In this document: positions 8,389 to 17,278 of the stretch, in pieces
How positions within the stretch are numbered: position 1 is the first letter of the stretch
Layout of the letters: each line of letters begins with the position of its first letter
Origin: Mycolicibacterium sp. CBMA 247
GTDB lineage: Bacteria > Actinomycetota > Actinomycetes > Mycobacteriales > Mycobacteriaceae
Direction of reading: 5' to 3'
Length of the DNA stretch: 64,000 bases
Assembly (NCBI RefSeq): GCF_009729095.1
Contig: NZ_VTGX01000005.1
Location: 1-64,000, forward strand
Made by a program: the position numbers and the translations under genes
The notes under the pieces: generated by a model
The model's database searches: none
What the model was told of the DNA's origin: nothing
The model's input: the letters and a program-made list of their open reading frames with translations, nothing else

Positions 8389-9276
8389 GTGACTCGTCCA
8401 CGACCTTCTGTCGGGCCGGCGCTGGCCGGCGCGGTAGACCTCTCGGCACTGAAGCAGCGGCCCGCGGCGGGCGGTGACGGCCCCAGCGCACCCAATGGCG
8501 TCGAGGTCACCGAAGCCAACTTCGAAGCCGAGGTGCTGGTCCGCTCGGGCCAGGTTCCGGTGGTGGTGCTGTTGTGGTCGCCGCGCAGCGATTCCAGCGT
8601 CGCGCTGGGGGATGCCCTGGCGGGCCTGGCCGCAGCCGACGGTGGCAAATGGTCGCTTGCGGTGGTCAACGTCGACACCACCCCGAGGGTGGCGCAGATG
8701 TTCGGCATCCAGGGCGTACCGACCGTGGTGGCGCTCGCGGGCGGGCAGCCGATCGCCAGCTTCCAGGGCACGCAGCCGGCCGATCAGCTGCGTCGCTGGG
8801 TCGATTCACTGCTTGATGCGACGACGGGCAAGCTGACGGGCTCCGATGACGGCGAGCAGGAGCAGGTCGACCCCGAGTTGGCCTCGGCCAGGGCACACCT
8901 GGACGACGGAAACTTCGCCGAGGCGCTGGCCGCCTATCAGGCGATTCTCGATGCCCAGCCCAACCACGCCGAGGCCAAGGGCGCGGTGCGACAGATCGCG
9001 TTCCTGGAGCGGGCCAGCGCGCAGAGCCCCGATGTGGTGGCCGCGGCCGACGCCGCTCCCGACGACATCGACGCTGCCTTCGCCGCCGCTGACGCCGAGA
9101 TCCTGGCCCAGGATGTGTCGGCGGCCTTCGACCGACTCATCGCGCTGATCAAGCGCACCGCCGGGGATGACCGGACCAAGATCCGGACCCGGCTCATCGA
9201 GTTGTTCGACTTGTTCGACCCGGCCGATCCCGACGTGGTCGCGGGCCGTCGCAATTTGGCCAACGCGCTGTACTAG
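8389..9276 (+). CDS. Thioredoxin-fold/TPR protein lacking redox cysteines (CnoX/YbbN-like)
   Basis: The 295-aa protein has an N-terminal thioredoxin fold (about 35-145) and a C-terminal helical repeat region (LDDGNFAEALAAYQAIL). This is the layout of YbbN/CnoX, a chaperone-like holdase. Where a thioredoxin has WCxxC this protein reads WSPRSDS, so both cysteines are gone and disulfide reductase activity is not expected; the cis-Pro loop (IQGVPTVV) is kept. GTG 8389 (VTRPRP) was chosen because it matches the start of the homologue Rv1324 as I recall it. It converges with glgB. Confidence 0.88.
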   Translation: MTRPRPSVGPALAGAVDLSALKQRPAAGGDGPSAPNGVEVTEANFEAEVLVRSGQVPVVVLLWSPRSDSSVALGDALAGLAAADGGKWSLAVVNVDTTPRVAQMFGIQGVPTVVALAGGQPIASFQGTQPADQLRRWVDSLLDATTGKLTGSDDGEQEQVDPELASARAHLDDGNFAEALAAYQAILDAQPNHAEAKGAVRQIAFLERASAQSPDVVAAADAAPDDIDAAFAAADAEILAQDVSAAFDRLIALIKRTAGDDRTKIRTRLIELFDLFDPADPDVVAGRRNLANALY

Positions 9277-9282
9277 AGCACG

Positions 9283-11490
9283 TCAGGCGGGCTCGAACCA
9301 CAGCATCGCCAGCGGCGGCAGCACCATCACCGCAGACGCCGGACGGCCGTGCCACGGCTCGTCGGTGGCCTGCACTGCGCCGAAATTCCCGATGCCCGCC
9401 CCGTTGTAGATGGTCGCGTCGGTGTTGAGCACTTCCTGCCAGTCGCCGGCGTGCGGCAGGCCCAGTCGATACTCGCTGTGCTCATTGCCCGCGAAGTTGA
9501 CCACGCAGGCCAGCACCGAACCATCGGCGCCGAAGCGCAGGAAGCTCAGGACGTTGTTGGCGGAGTCGTTGGCGTCGATCCAGGAGTAGCCCTCGGGGCT
9601 GGTGTCGCGGCTCCACAACGCCGGGTGACGGCGATAGATACCGTTGAGATCACGCACCAGTCGCTGCACGCCGCCCGAGAAGCCCTGCTCGTCGAGCTGG
9701 AACCAGTCCAGGCCGCGTTCCTCTGACCATTCGGCCCGCTGTCCGAACTCCTGGCCCATGAACAACAGCTGCTTACCCGGGTGGGCCCACTGGTAGGCCA
9801 GCAGGCTGCGCAGTCCCGCGGCCTTGGCGTGATCGTCGCCGGGCATCCGGCTCCACAGCGTGCCCTTGCCGTGCACGACCTCGTCGTGGCTGATCGGCAG
9901 CACATAGTTCTCACTGAAGGCGTACAGCATCGAGAAGGTCATCTCATGATGGTGGTAGCTGCGGTGCACCGGGTCATGGCTGACGTAGTCGAGCGTGTCG
10001 TTCATCCAGCCCATGTTCCACTTCATCGAGAAACCAAGGCCGCCAAGGTTGGTCGGGCGGGTGACGCCGGGCCAGGAGGTCGACTCCTCGGCGATGGTGA
10101 CGATTCCCGGGGTCACCTTGTGCACGGTGGCGTTCATCTCTTGCAGGAACTGCACCGCCTCGAGGTTCTCCCGGCCGCCGTAGACGTTGGGCGTCCAGCC
10201 GCCCTCGGGCCGGGAGTAGTCGAGGTAGAGCATCGAGGCGACGGCGTCCACCCGAAGGCCGTCGACGTGGTACTCCTGCAGCCAATACAGCGCGTTGGCA
10301 ACCAGGAAGTTGCGCACCTCGGGTCGGCCGAAGTCGAAAACGTAAGTACCCCAGTCGAGTTGTTCACCGCGGTGAGGGTCGGAATGCTCGTAGAGCGGTG
10401 TGCCGTCGAAACGGCCCAGCGCCCAGGCGTCCTTGGGGAAGTGGGCCGGGACCCAGTCCACGATCACCCCGATCCCGGCCTGGTGCAGTGAATCGACCAG
10501 ATACCGGAAGTCGTCAGGGGTTCCCAGCCGGGAGGTCGGAGCATAGTAGGAGGTGACCTGGTAACCCCACGATCCGCCGAACGGGTGCTCGGCCACCGGG
10601 AGCAGCTCGACGTGGGTGAAGCCCTGTTCCACAACGTATTCGGTGAGCTCGGTGGCCAACTGCCGGTAGCTGCGCCCCGGGCGCCAGGACATCAGGTGCA
10701 CCTCGTAGGTGCTCATCGGTTCGAACACCGGGTTCTGTGCGGCGCGCCGGGTCATCCACTCGCCGTCGTTCCACCGGTAGGAACTGGTGGTGACGCGGGA
10801 CGCGGTCTGCGGCGGCACCTCGGTGGCGAATGCCATCGGGTCGGCACGGTCGGTGGTGACCCCGCCGGCACCGTGGACCCTGAACTTGTACAGGCCCTCG
10901 GCGGGGAAGCCGGGCCAGAACAACTCCCAGACACCCGACGAGCCCAGCGCCCGCATCTGCGCCTCGTTGCCGTCCCAGTGATTGAAGCCACCGATCACGC
11001 TGACGCCCTTGGCATTCGGTGCCCACACCGCGAACGACACGCCTTCCACGACACCGTCGGGGGTGGTGAAGCTGCGCGGATGCGCGCCCAGGATCTCCCA
11101 CAGGCGTTCGTGGCGTCCCTCGGAGAACAGATGTAGATCGAGTTCGCCGAGCGTGGGCAGGAACCGGTAGGCGTCGGCGGTGGTGTGCGTGAAGATGGTG
11201 TCGTCGGCGCCCGGATAGCCGATCTCCAGACGGTAATCGGCCAGGTTGGTGAACGGAACGGCGACCGCGAAAAGCCCGGACTCGATGTGCTGCAGGGGGA
11301 ATCGGTCACCGCCGATCACCGCCACCACCTTGGAGGCGTGCGGACGGTAGGCCCGGATCACCGTGCGGCCGGCGTACTCGTGGGCCCCCAGCACCGAATG
11401 CGGGTCGTGGTGTTGGCCGATCAGCAGTCGCTGGATGTCCGACGGATCGGGCCGCAGATGCCTGTCGGTGAGGTGATTGCTTCTCGTCAT
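9283..11490 (-). CDS. glgB: 1,4-alpha-glucan branching enzyme
   Basis: Forms alpha-1,6 branches in glycogen-like alpha-glucan. The 735-aa protein has N-terminal CBM48 modules and a GH13 barrel. The nucleophile region GLRVDAVASMLYLDY, the acid Glu in IAEESTSWP and the conserved SHDEVVHGKGTL are all present. The start lies 7 nt after glgE, so the two form an operon. In mycobacteria GlgE extends maltosyl units from maltose-1-phosphate and GlgB branches the product. Confidence 0.96.
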   Translation of the reverse strand: MTRSNHLTDRHLRPDPSDIQRLLIGQHHDPHSVLGAHEYAGRTVIRAYRPHASKVVAVIGGDRFPLQHIESGLFAVAVPFTNLADYRLEIGYPGADDTIFTHTTADAYRFLPTLGELDLHLFSEGRHERLWEILGAHPRSFTTPDGVVEGVSFAVWAPNAKGVSVIGGFNHWDGNEAQMRALGSSGVWELFWPGFPAEGLYKFRVHGAGGVTTDRADPMAFATEVPPQTASRVTTSSYRWNDGEWMTRRAAQNPVFEPMSTYEVHLMSWRPGRSYRQLATELTEYVVEQGFTHVELLPVAEHPFGGSWGYQVTSYYAPTSRLGTPDDFRYLVDSLHQAGIGVIVDWVPAHFPKDAWALGRFDGTPLYEHSDPHRGEQLDWGTYVFDFGRPEVRNFLVANALYWLQEYHVDGLRVDAVASMLYLDYSRPEGGWTPNVYGGRENLEAVQFLQEMNATVHKVTPGIVTIAEESTSWPGVTRPTNLGGLGFSMKWNMGWMNDTLDYVSHDPVHRSYHHHEMTFSMLYAFSENYVLPISHDEVVHGKGTLWSRMPGDDHAKAAGLRSLLAYQWAHPGKQLLFMGQEFGQRAEWSEERGLDWFQLDEQGFSGGVQRLVRDLNGIYRRHPALWSRDTSPEGYSWIDANDSANNVLSFLRFGADGSVLACVVNFAGNEHSEYRLGLPHAGDWQEVLNTDATIYNGAGIGNFGAVQATDEPWHGRPASAVMVLPPLAMLWFEPA

Positions 11491-11497
11491 CGCGTTC

Positions 11498-13600
11498 TCA
11501 TTCCCTGCGTAGCAAGCTCAGTCGTTGCTCATAGGGTACGAGCGGCATGTTCAACACGTGCGCCACCGCCTTGGCGGGATCGATGCGGACGTAATTCGAC
11601 TGCCCCCATTGGTATTCCTCGCCGGTGATCTCGTCGCGTACCCAGAACCGGTCATGCGATTCCATACCCAACTCCTCCATGTTCAACCACAACATGGCTT
11701 CCTCTGGGCTGAACGGGTTGAGCGTGACGACCACGAGCACGGTGTCCCCGGTGATCGGGTCGAACTTGCTGTAGGCCAGCAGTGCGTCGTTGTCGACGTG
11801 GTGGAACGTGAGGGTGCGCAGCTGGCGCAACGCCGGGTGCAGGCGCCGGATCTCGTTGAGGCGGGACACGAAAGGTTCAAGGGAGCGCCCCTCGGCAAGT
11901 GCTGCCGCGAAGTCCCGGGGGCGCAGTTCGTATTTCTCGGAGTCCAGGTACTCCTCGCTGCCCTCCCGGACGGCCCGGTGCTCGAACAGCTCGAAACCGG
12001 AGTACATGCCCCACGACGGGCTCATGGTGGCGGCCAGCACCGCGCGGATCGCGAACATGCCCGGACCGCCGTGTTGCAGTGATTCGTGCAGGATATCGGG
12101 GGTGTTGACCCACAGGCTCGGCCGCGCGCTGTCGACATTCCCGGTGATCTCATTGCCGAACTCGGTGAGCTCCCACTTGTTGGTGCGCCAGGTGAAATAC
12201 GTGTAGGACTGGGTGAAGCCGCGTTTGGCCAAACCGTAGAGCCGGGCCGGCCGGGTGAACGCCTCGGACAGGAACAGCACGTCCGGATCCTCGTTCTTGA
12301 CCTCGGCGATCAGCCAGACCCAGAAGTTCGGCGGTTTGGTGTGCGGGTTGTCGACGCGAAACACCTTCACGCCGTGCGAGATCCAGAACCGAACCACCCG
12401 CAGCACCTCGTGGTGGAGCCCGGCGGGATCGTTGTCGAAGTTGAGTGGGTAGATGTCCTGGTACTTCTTGGGCGGGTTCTCGGCGTACGCGATGGTGCTG
12501 TCGGGCAGCACGGTGAACCACTCTGGATGCGCTGCCGCCCATGGATGATCCGGCGCGCACTGCAGCGCGAGATCCAGTGCGACTTCGATGCCTTGCTTGC
12601 GTGCGGCGGCCACGAAGTCGTCGAAGTCGTCGATGGTGCCCAGGTCCGGGTGCACGGCGTCGTGGCCACCCTCGGCGCTGCCGATGGCCCACGGCGACCC
12701 GACGTCGTCCGGCGCAGCGGTGACTGCGTTGTTGCGGCCCTTGCGGTGCACCTTGCCGATCGGGTGGATGGGCGGCAGGTAGGCGATGTTGAAACCCATG
12801 CGGGCGATGCGGGGCAGCTGCTCGGCGGCGGTGGCGAACGTGCCGTGCACCGGATGACCGGCTTTGTCCCAGCCGCCGGTGGACCGCGGGAACATCTCGT
12901 ACCACGAGGAGAACCGGGCCAGGGGCCGGTCCACCCAGACACCGTATTGCTCACCGCGGGTGACCAACTCGCGCAGCGGGTACTGCTCGAGCAGTTCGGT
13001 GACCTCCTCGGACAGGGCCATGCCGGCCCGCAGGAACGGGTCGCCGGGGATGCGCAGTGCCGCGGCCGCCTCGATCAGTGGATCGCGCAGTTTTCGGGGC
13101 ACCCCGGCGGCGGCGCGCTCGAGCAGACGCGCCCCGATCAGCAGATCGTTGGACAACTCGGCTTCGCTCTGTCCGGCGCCGAGCTTGACCTCGACCGCGT
13201 GACGCCAGGTGGCCAGGGGATCTCCCCAACCGTCGACCCGGTACGTCCACAGCCCGACGCTGTCGGGGGTGAACTGGCCGTAGAAGACATCGAGGGCGTG
13301 CCCGGTAGACATGGGCAGGGCCTGCGGCTTGATGCGCTGGGAGGGACGCATGGCGGTGTTGGTCGGCACCGCCGACGTGGTGTCGATCGAGACCGGCACC
13401 GCCGCGGTCCCGGGTCCGGTGGCCAGGCGCGGGTAGTCCGTGCCGAGATAACGCACCACGAGGGTGGCCGAAACCGCGTCATGACCTTCGCGCCAGACCG
13501 TGGCCCGCACCGGCACCACCTCGCCGACGACGGCTTTTGCCGGGAATTGTCCGCCGAAGACCACAGGCGCGACATCGTCGATTCCGATACGACCGGCCAC
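11498..13600 (-). CDS. glgE: Alpha-1,4-glucan:maltose-1-phosphate maltosyltransferase
   Basis: GlgE transfers maltose from alpha-maltose-1-phosphate to a growing glucan chain. The catalytic Asp is in VFRVDNPHTKP, the acid Glu in FLSEAFTRP and the third carboxylate in VNTPDILHE; the order and the 700-aa length agree with characterised GlgE. GTG 13600 (VAGRIGIDDVAPV) was chosen because AGGAG lies seven bases upstream and the protein then begins like the M. tuberculosis one. The same frame is open to 13708, but the extra residues resemble nothing and were rejected. Operon with glgB; divergent from glgP. Confidence 0.95.
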   Translation of the reverse strand: MAGRIGIDDVAPVVFGGQFPAKAVVGEVVPVRATVWREGHDAVSATLVVRYLGTDYPRLATGPGTAAVPVSIDTTSAVPTNTAMRPSQRIKPQALPMSTGHALDVFYGQFTPDSVGLWTYRVDGWGDPLATWRHAVEVKLGAGQSEAELSNDLLIGARLLERAAAGVPRKLRDPLIEAAAALRIPGDPFLRAGMALSEEVTELLEQYPLRELVTRGEQYGVWVDRPLARFSSWYEMFPRSTGGWDKAGHPVHGTFATAAEQLPRIARMGFNIAYLPPIHPIGKVHRKGRNNAVTAAPDDVGSPWAIGSAEGGHDAVHPDLGTIDDFDDFVAAARKQGIEVALDLALQCAPDHPWAAAHPEWFTVLPDSTIAYAENPPKKYQDIYPLNFDNDPAGLHHEVLRVVRFWISHGVKVFRVDNPHTKPPNFWVWLIAEVKNEDPDVLFLSEAFTRPARLYGLAKRGFTQSYTYFTWRTNKWELTEFGNEITGNVDSARPSLWVNTPDILHESLQHGGPGMFAIRAVLAATMSPSWGMYSGFELFEHRAVREGSEEYLDSEKYELRPRDFAAALAEGRSLEPFVSRLNEIRRLHPALRQLRTLTFHHVDNDALLAYSKFDPITGDTVLVVVTLNPFSPEEAMLWLNMEELGMESHDRFWVRDEITGEEYQWGQSNYVRIDPAKAVAHVLNMPLVPYEQRLSLLRRE

Positions 13601-13779
13601 CCATCCACTCCTCACGTCGTCACGGTCAAGCGGTTGTCTGTGTTCACTTGCCTTGTCGCGTCTGATACCCACCGTAGTGGGCTGCCAAATCTCGCGGGCG
13701 CTAAGCACAAGCTGAACGGCGTCGGTACGGATATCGCCCGCCGCTGCACGAACCGGAATTGTCAGTAAGGTTGGGTTGC

Positions 13780-16410
13780 GTGAAAGCCCTGAGAAGGTTC
13801 ACTGTCCGCGCGCACCTTCCCGAGCGGTTGGCGGCGCTGGAACGATTGTCGATCAACCTCCGTTGGTCCTGGCACAAGCCGACCCAGGATCTGTTTGCTG
13901 TGGTCGATTCCGGTTTGTGGGAGCAGACCAACGGCGACCCGGTCGCGTTGCTCGGGGCGGTCAGCCCGCAACGGCTCGACGAACTGGCCGGCGACGAATC
14001 GTTCCTGGGCTCCCTCGACGAGCTGGCCGCAGATCTGGACAACTACCTGACCCGGCCGCTGTGGTACCAGGAACAGTCCGAAGAAGGGGGCATGCCCAAG
14101 GGCATCGCCTACTTCTCGATGGAGTTCGGCGTGGCCAGCGTGCTGCCCAACTACTCCGGGGGTCTGGGCATTCTGGCCGGCGATCACCTGAAATCGGCGT
14201 CGGATCTGGGCCTGCCGCTGATCGCAGTGGGGCTGTACTACCGCTCGGGGTACTTCCGGCAGTCCCTGACCGCCGACGGCTGGCAGCACGAGAACTATCC
14301 GTCCCTGGATCCTCAGGGCCTTCCGTTGCGATTGCTCAGCGACGCCGCCGGCGACCCGGTGCTGGTCGAGTTGTCTCTGCCCGATTCGCACGAATTGCGG
14401 GCGCGGGTCTGGATCGCGCAGGTGGGCCGGGTTCCGTTGCTGCTGCTCGATTCCGACATCCCCGAGAACGAGCACGAACTGCGCGGTGTGACCGATCGCC
14501 TCTACGGCGGTGACCAGGAACACCGGATCAGGCAGGAGATCCTCGCCGGGATCGGCGGAATCCGGGCCATCCGGGCTTTCATCGACATCGAGAACCTGCC
14601 GGCTCCCGAGGTGTTCCACATGAACGAGGGCCATGCCGGCTTCCTCGGGCTGGAGCGGATTCGCGAACTGATCTCGGCCGGCCTGGATTTCGGCACCGCG
14701 CTGGCCGTGGTGCGGTCTTCGACGGTGTTCACCACGCACACCCCGGTGCCCGCGGGTATCGACCGGTTCCCGGTGGAGATGATCAAGCGCTACTTCGGCG
14801 GTCCCGCCGATGAGCGCTCGCGCGAAGAGAATCAATCGCGCGGTCCGGCCGATTCCCGGTTGCTGCCCGGTGTCCCGCTGGATCGGGTGGTGGCTTTCGG
14901 CGCCGAGGAAGATCCGTCGAAGTTCAACATGGCGCACATGGGACTGCGTCTTGCGCAGCGCGCCAACGGAGTATCGCTGCTGCACGGCCGGGTCAGCCGG
15001 AGCATGTTCAACGACCTGTGGCCGGGATTCGACCCGAACGAGGTGCCGATCGGTTCGATCACCAACGGGGTGCATGCCCCGACCTGGGCCGCCCCGCAGT
15101 GGCTGGCGCTCGGCCGCGAACTGATCGGCGCAAAAACCGAGGAGATGGCCGCTGAATCCGCAGTGTGGGAGCGGTTGCAAGAGGTCGATCAGGGGCACCT
15201 GTGGTGGATCCGCTCGCAGCTGCGCGAGACGTTGATCGCCGACGTGCGTGACCGGCTGCGCCGCTCGTGGCTGGAGCGCGGTGCATCTGAGGCCGAACTA
15301 GGTTGGATCGCAACGGCTTTCGATCCATCGGTGCTGACCGTCGGATTCGCCCGACGGGTGCCGACCTACAAGCGGTTGACGCTGATGCTGCGCGACCCGG
15401 AGCGGCTGGAGAAGTTGCTGCTCGATGAGAAGCGGCCGGTGCAGCTGATCGTGGCGGGCAAGTCGCACCCGGCCGACGACGGCGGCAAGGCGCTGATCCA
15501 GCAGATCGTGCGGTTCGCCGATCGCCCGGAGATGCGGCACCGGATCGCGTTCCTGCCGGACTACGACATGTCGATGGCCCGGTTGCTGTACTGGGGTTGC
15601 GACGTCTGGCTCAACAATCCGTTGCGGCCGTTGGAGGCATGCGGCACGTCGGGGATGAAGAGTGCGCTCAACGGCGGGCTGAATCTCTCGATCCGGGACG
15701 GCTGGTGGGACGAGTGGTACGACGGCGACAACGGGTGGGAGATCCCCACTGCCGACGGGCTGGACGACGAGGCGCGCCGTGATGACCTGGAGGCCGCTGC
15801 CCTCTACGACCTGCTCGAACACGCGGTGACGCCGAAGTTCTACGAGCGCGACGAGCACGGGGTTCCGACCCGCTGGGTCGAGATGGTGCGGCACACGTTG
15901 CAGGTGCTGGGCCCGAAGGTGCTGGCCTCGCGCATGGTGCGGGACTACACCGAGAAGTACTACGTACCGGCGGCCCTGTCGTTGCGCCAGACCGTCGAGG
16001 CCACCTCGGGGGAACCGTTCGGTGCAGCCCGGGAACTGGCCGACTACCGGCGGCGAGCGCAGGAAGCCTGGCCGAAGATCCAGATCACCGATGTGGACAG
16101 CTACGGCTTGCCCGACACCCCGCTGCTGGGGTCACAGCTCACCCTGACCGCCACGGTGCAGCTGGACGGCCTGAGGCCCGACGAGGTCACGGTGCAGGCC
16201 GTGCTGGGCCGGGTGGATGCCAGTGACGTGATCGTGAATCCGGTGACGGTTCCGATGGCGCACGCCGGTTCGGCCGACGGCGGCACCGAGGTGTTCTCCA
16301 CCAGCACGCCGCTGCCGGTGGCCGGTCCGGTGGGCTACACCGTGCGGGTGTTGCCGCATCATCGGCTGCTGACGGCCGACAACGAGCTCGGTTTGGTGAC
16401 ACTGGCTTGA
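13780..16410 (+). CDS. glgP: Glycogen (alpha-glucan) phosphorylase
   Basis: Releases glucose-1-phosphate from alpha-glucan ends; PLP-dependent. The 876-aa protein carries the short-type phosphorylase signature, with the PLP lysine in ACGTSGMKSALNGG and WLNNPLRPLEACG before it. YFSMEFG and NYSGGLGILAGDH mark the N-terminal half. GTG 13780 (VKALRRFTVRAHLP) matches the homologue Rv1328; a TTG at 13759 in the same frame is unlikely. Its TGA overlaps the TTG start of the following Vgb-like gene by four bases. Confidence 0.94.
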   Translation: MKALRRFTVRAHLPERLAALERLSINLRWSWHKPTQDLFAVVDSGLWEQTNGDPVALLGAVSPQRLDELAGDESFLGSLDELAADLDNYLTRPLWYQEQSEEGGMPKGIAYFSMEFGVASVLPNYSGGLGILAGDHLKSASDLGLPLIAVGLYYRSGYFRQSLTADGWQHENYPSLDPQGLPLRLLSDAAGDPVLVELSLPDSHELRARVWIAQVGRVPLLLLDSDIPENEHELRGVTDRLYGGDQEHRIRQEILAGIGGIRAIRAFIDIENLPAPEVFHMNEGHAGFLGLERIRELISAGLDFGTALAVVRSSTVFTTHTPVPAGIDRFPVEMIKRYFGGPADERSREENQSRGPADSRLLPGVPLDRVVAFGAEEDPSKFNMAHMGLRLAQRANGVSLLHGRVSRSMFNDLWPGFDPNEVPIGSITNGVHAPTWAAPQWLALGRELIGAKTEEMAAESAVWERLQEVDQGHLWWIRSQLRETLIADVRDRLRRSWLERGASEAELGWIATAFDPSVLTVGFARRVPTYKRLTLMLRDPERLEKLLLDEKRPVQLIVAGKSHPADDGGKALIQQIVRFADRPEMRHRIAFLPDYDMSMARLLYWGCDVWLNNPLRPLEACGTSGMKSALNGGLNLSIRDGWWDEWYDGDNGWEIPTADGLDDEARRDDLEAAALYDLLEHAVTPKFYERDEHGVPTRWVEMVRHTLQVLGPKVLASRMVRDYTEKYYVPAALSLRQTVEATSGEPFGAARELADYRRRAQEAWPKIQITDVDSYGLPDTPLLGSQLTLTATVQLDGLRPDEVTVQAVLGRVDASDVIVNPVTVPMAHAGSADGGTEVFSTSTPLPVAGPVGYTVRVLPHHRLLTADNELGLVTLA

Positions 16411-17255
16411 GTAAAGCGCTCAAAGTTCAGCTCGACGGTGGGCCGTACGCGCTGGCGGCAGGCAACGACGGTGCCATGTGGGTGACCCTGGTGCACAGTG
16501 GTGCAGTCGCCCGGGTGTCGGCCACCGGTGAGGTGACCACGTATTCGGTCGGGGAGTGTTCGCGTCCTTCGATCATCGCGGCCGGACCGGACGGGGCGTT
16601 GTGGTTCACCCGGTCCGGCGACGATCGTATCGGCCGGATCACCACTGCGGGGGAGTTGAGCTCGTTCGAATTGCCCGAGGGCAGTGCGCCGTTCGGCATC
16701 ACCGCGGGTCCCGACGACGCGATGTGGTTCACCACGATGTCGTCGGGTGGGATCGGCAGGATCGGCACCGACGGCGAGATCACCTGCCAGGCCGCGGTCG
16801 GCGGGATGCCGTCGATGATCACCAAGGGTCCCGACGGCGCGTTGTGGTTCACCCTCAATGAGACCGGTGCGGTGGGCCGGCTGACCGTAGGAGGAACCCT
16901 CACGGTACGCGAATTGCCCACCGCCGCAGCCGGTCCGGTCGGTATCGCGGCCACTCATGACGATGCGGTGTGGTTCACCGCGATCCGGGCGGACAAGGTG
17001 GGCAGGATCCCGGTCCACGACGCCATCCAGGAGTTGGACCTGCCGGGTAAACCGCATGCGGTGGTCGCCGATCCGACCGACGGAGTGTGGGTCAGTCTGT
17101 GGGGCGCCGACCAGATCGCCCGGATCAGCGGCGACGGCGAGGTGGTGACCATCGACCTACCGCCCGGCAGTGAACCGCACGGGTTGGCGATCGGTCCCGA
17201 CGGCGCGTGCTGGGTGGCGCTGGAGTGTGGATTCGTCCTGAAAATGCCCACCTGA
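16407..17255 (+). CDS. Virginiamycin B lyase-like (Vgb) beta-propeller protein
   Basis: A 282-aa protein built from repeated propeller blades of the form GPDGALWFT...GRI (about seven, spaced near 40 residues). The Vgb family includes lyases that linearise streptogramin B antibiotics. The final blades hold GSEPHGLAIGPDG and WVALECG, in the zone where Vgb keeps active-site His/Glu residues, but I cannot verify each one. The TTG start overlaps the glgP stop (TTGA), so translation is probably coupled to glgP. There is no signal peptide. A role in glucan metabolism rather than antibiotic inactivation is possible. Confidence 0.83.
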   Translation: MSKALKVQLDGGPYALAAGNDGAMWVTLVHSGAVARVSATGEVTTYSVGECSRPSIIAAGPDGALWFTRSGDDRIGRITTAGELSSFELPEGSAPFGITAGPDDAMWFTTMSSGGIGRIGTDGEITCQAAVGGMPSMITKGPDGALWFTLNETGAVGRLTVGGTLTVRELPTAAAGPVGIAATHDDAVWFTAIRADKVGRIPVHDAIQELDLPGKPHAVVADPTDGVWVSLWGADQIARISGDGEVVTIDLPPGSEPHGLAIGPDGACWVALECGFVLKMPT

Positions 17256-17278
17256 GTGCCGGTCGACACCAACGGGCG

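Noticed and set aside
12086..13768. A 560-codon open frame on the + strand opposite glgE
   Set aside because: Shadow of glgE; no motifs, and it would overlap the real divergent promoter region.
13762..15198. A 478-codon open frame on the - strand opposite glgP
   Set aside because: Shadow frame inside glgP with no recognisable domain.
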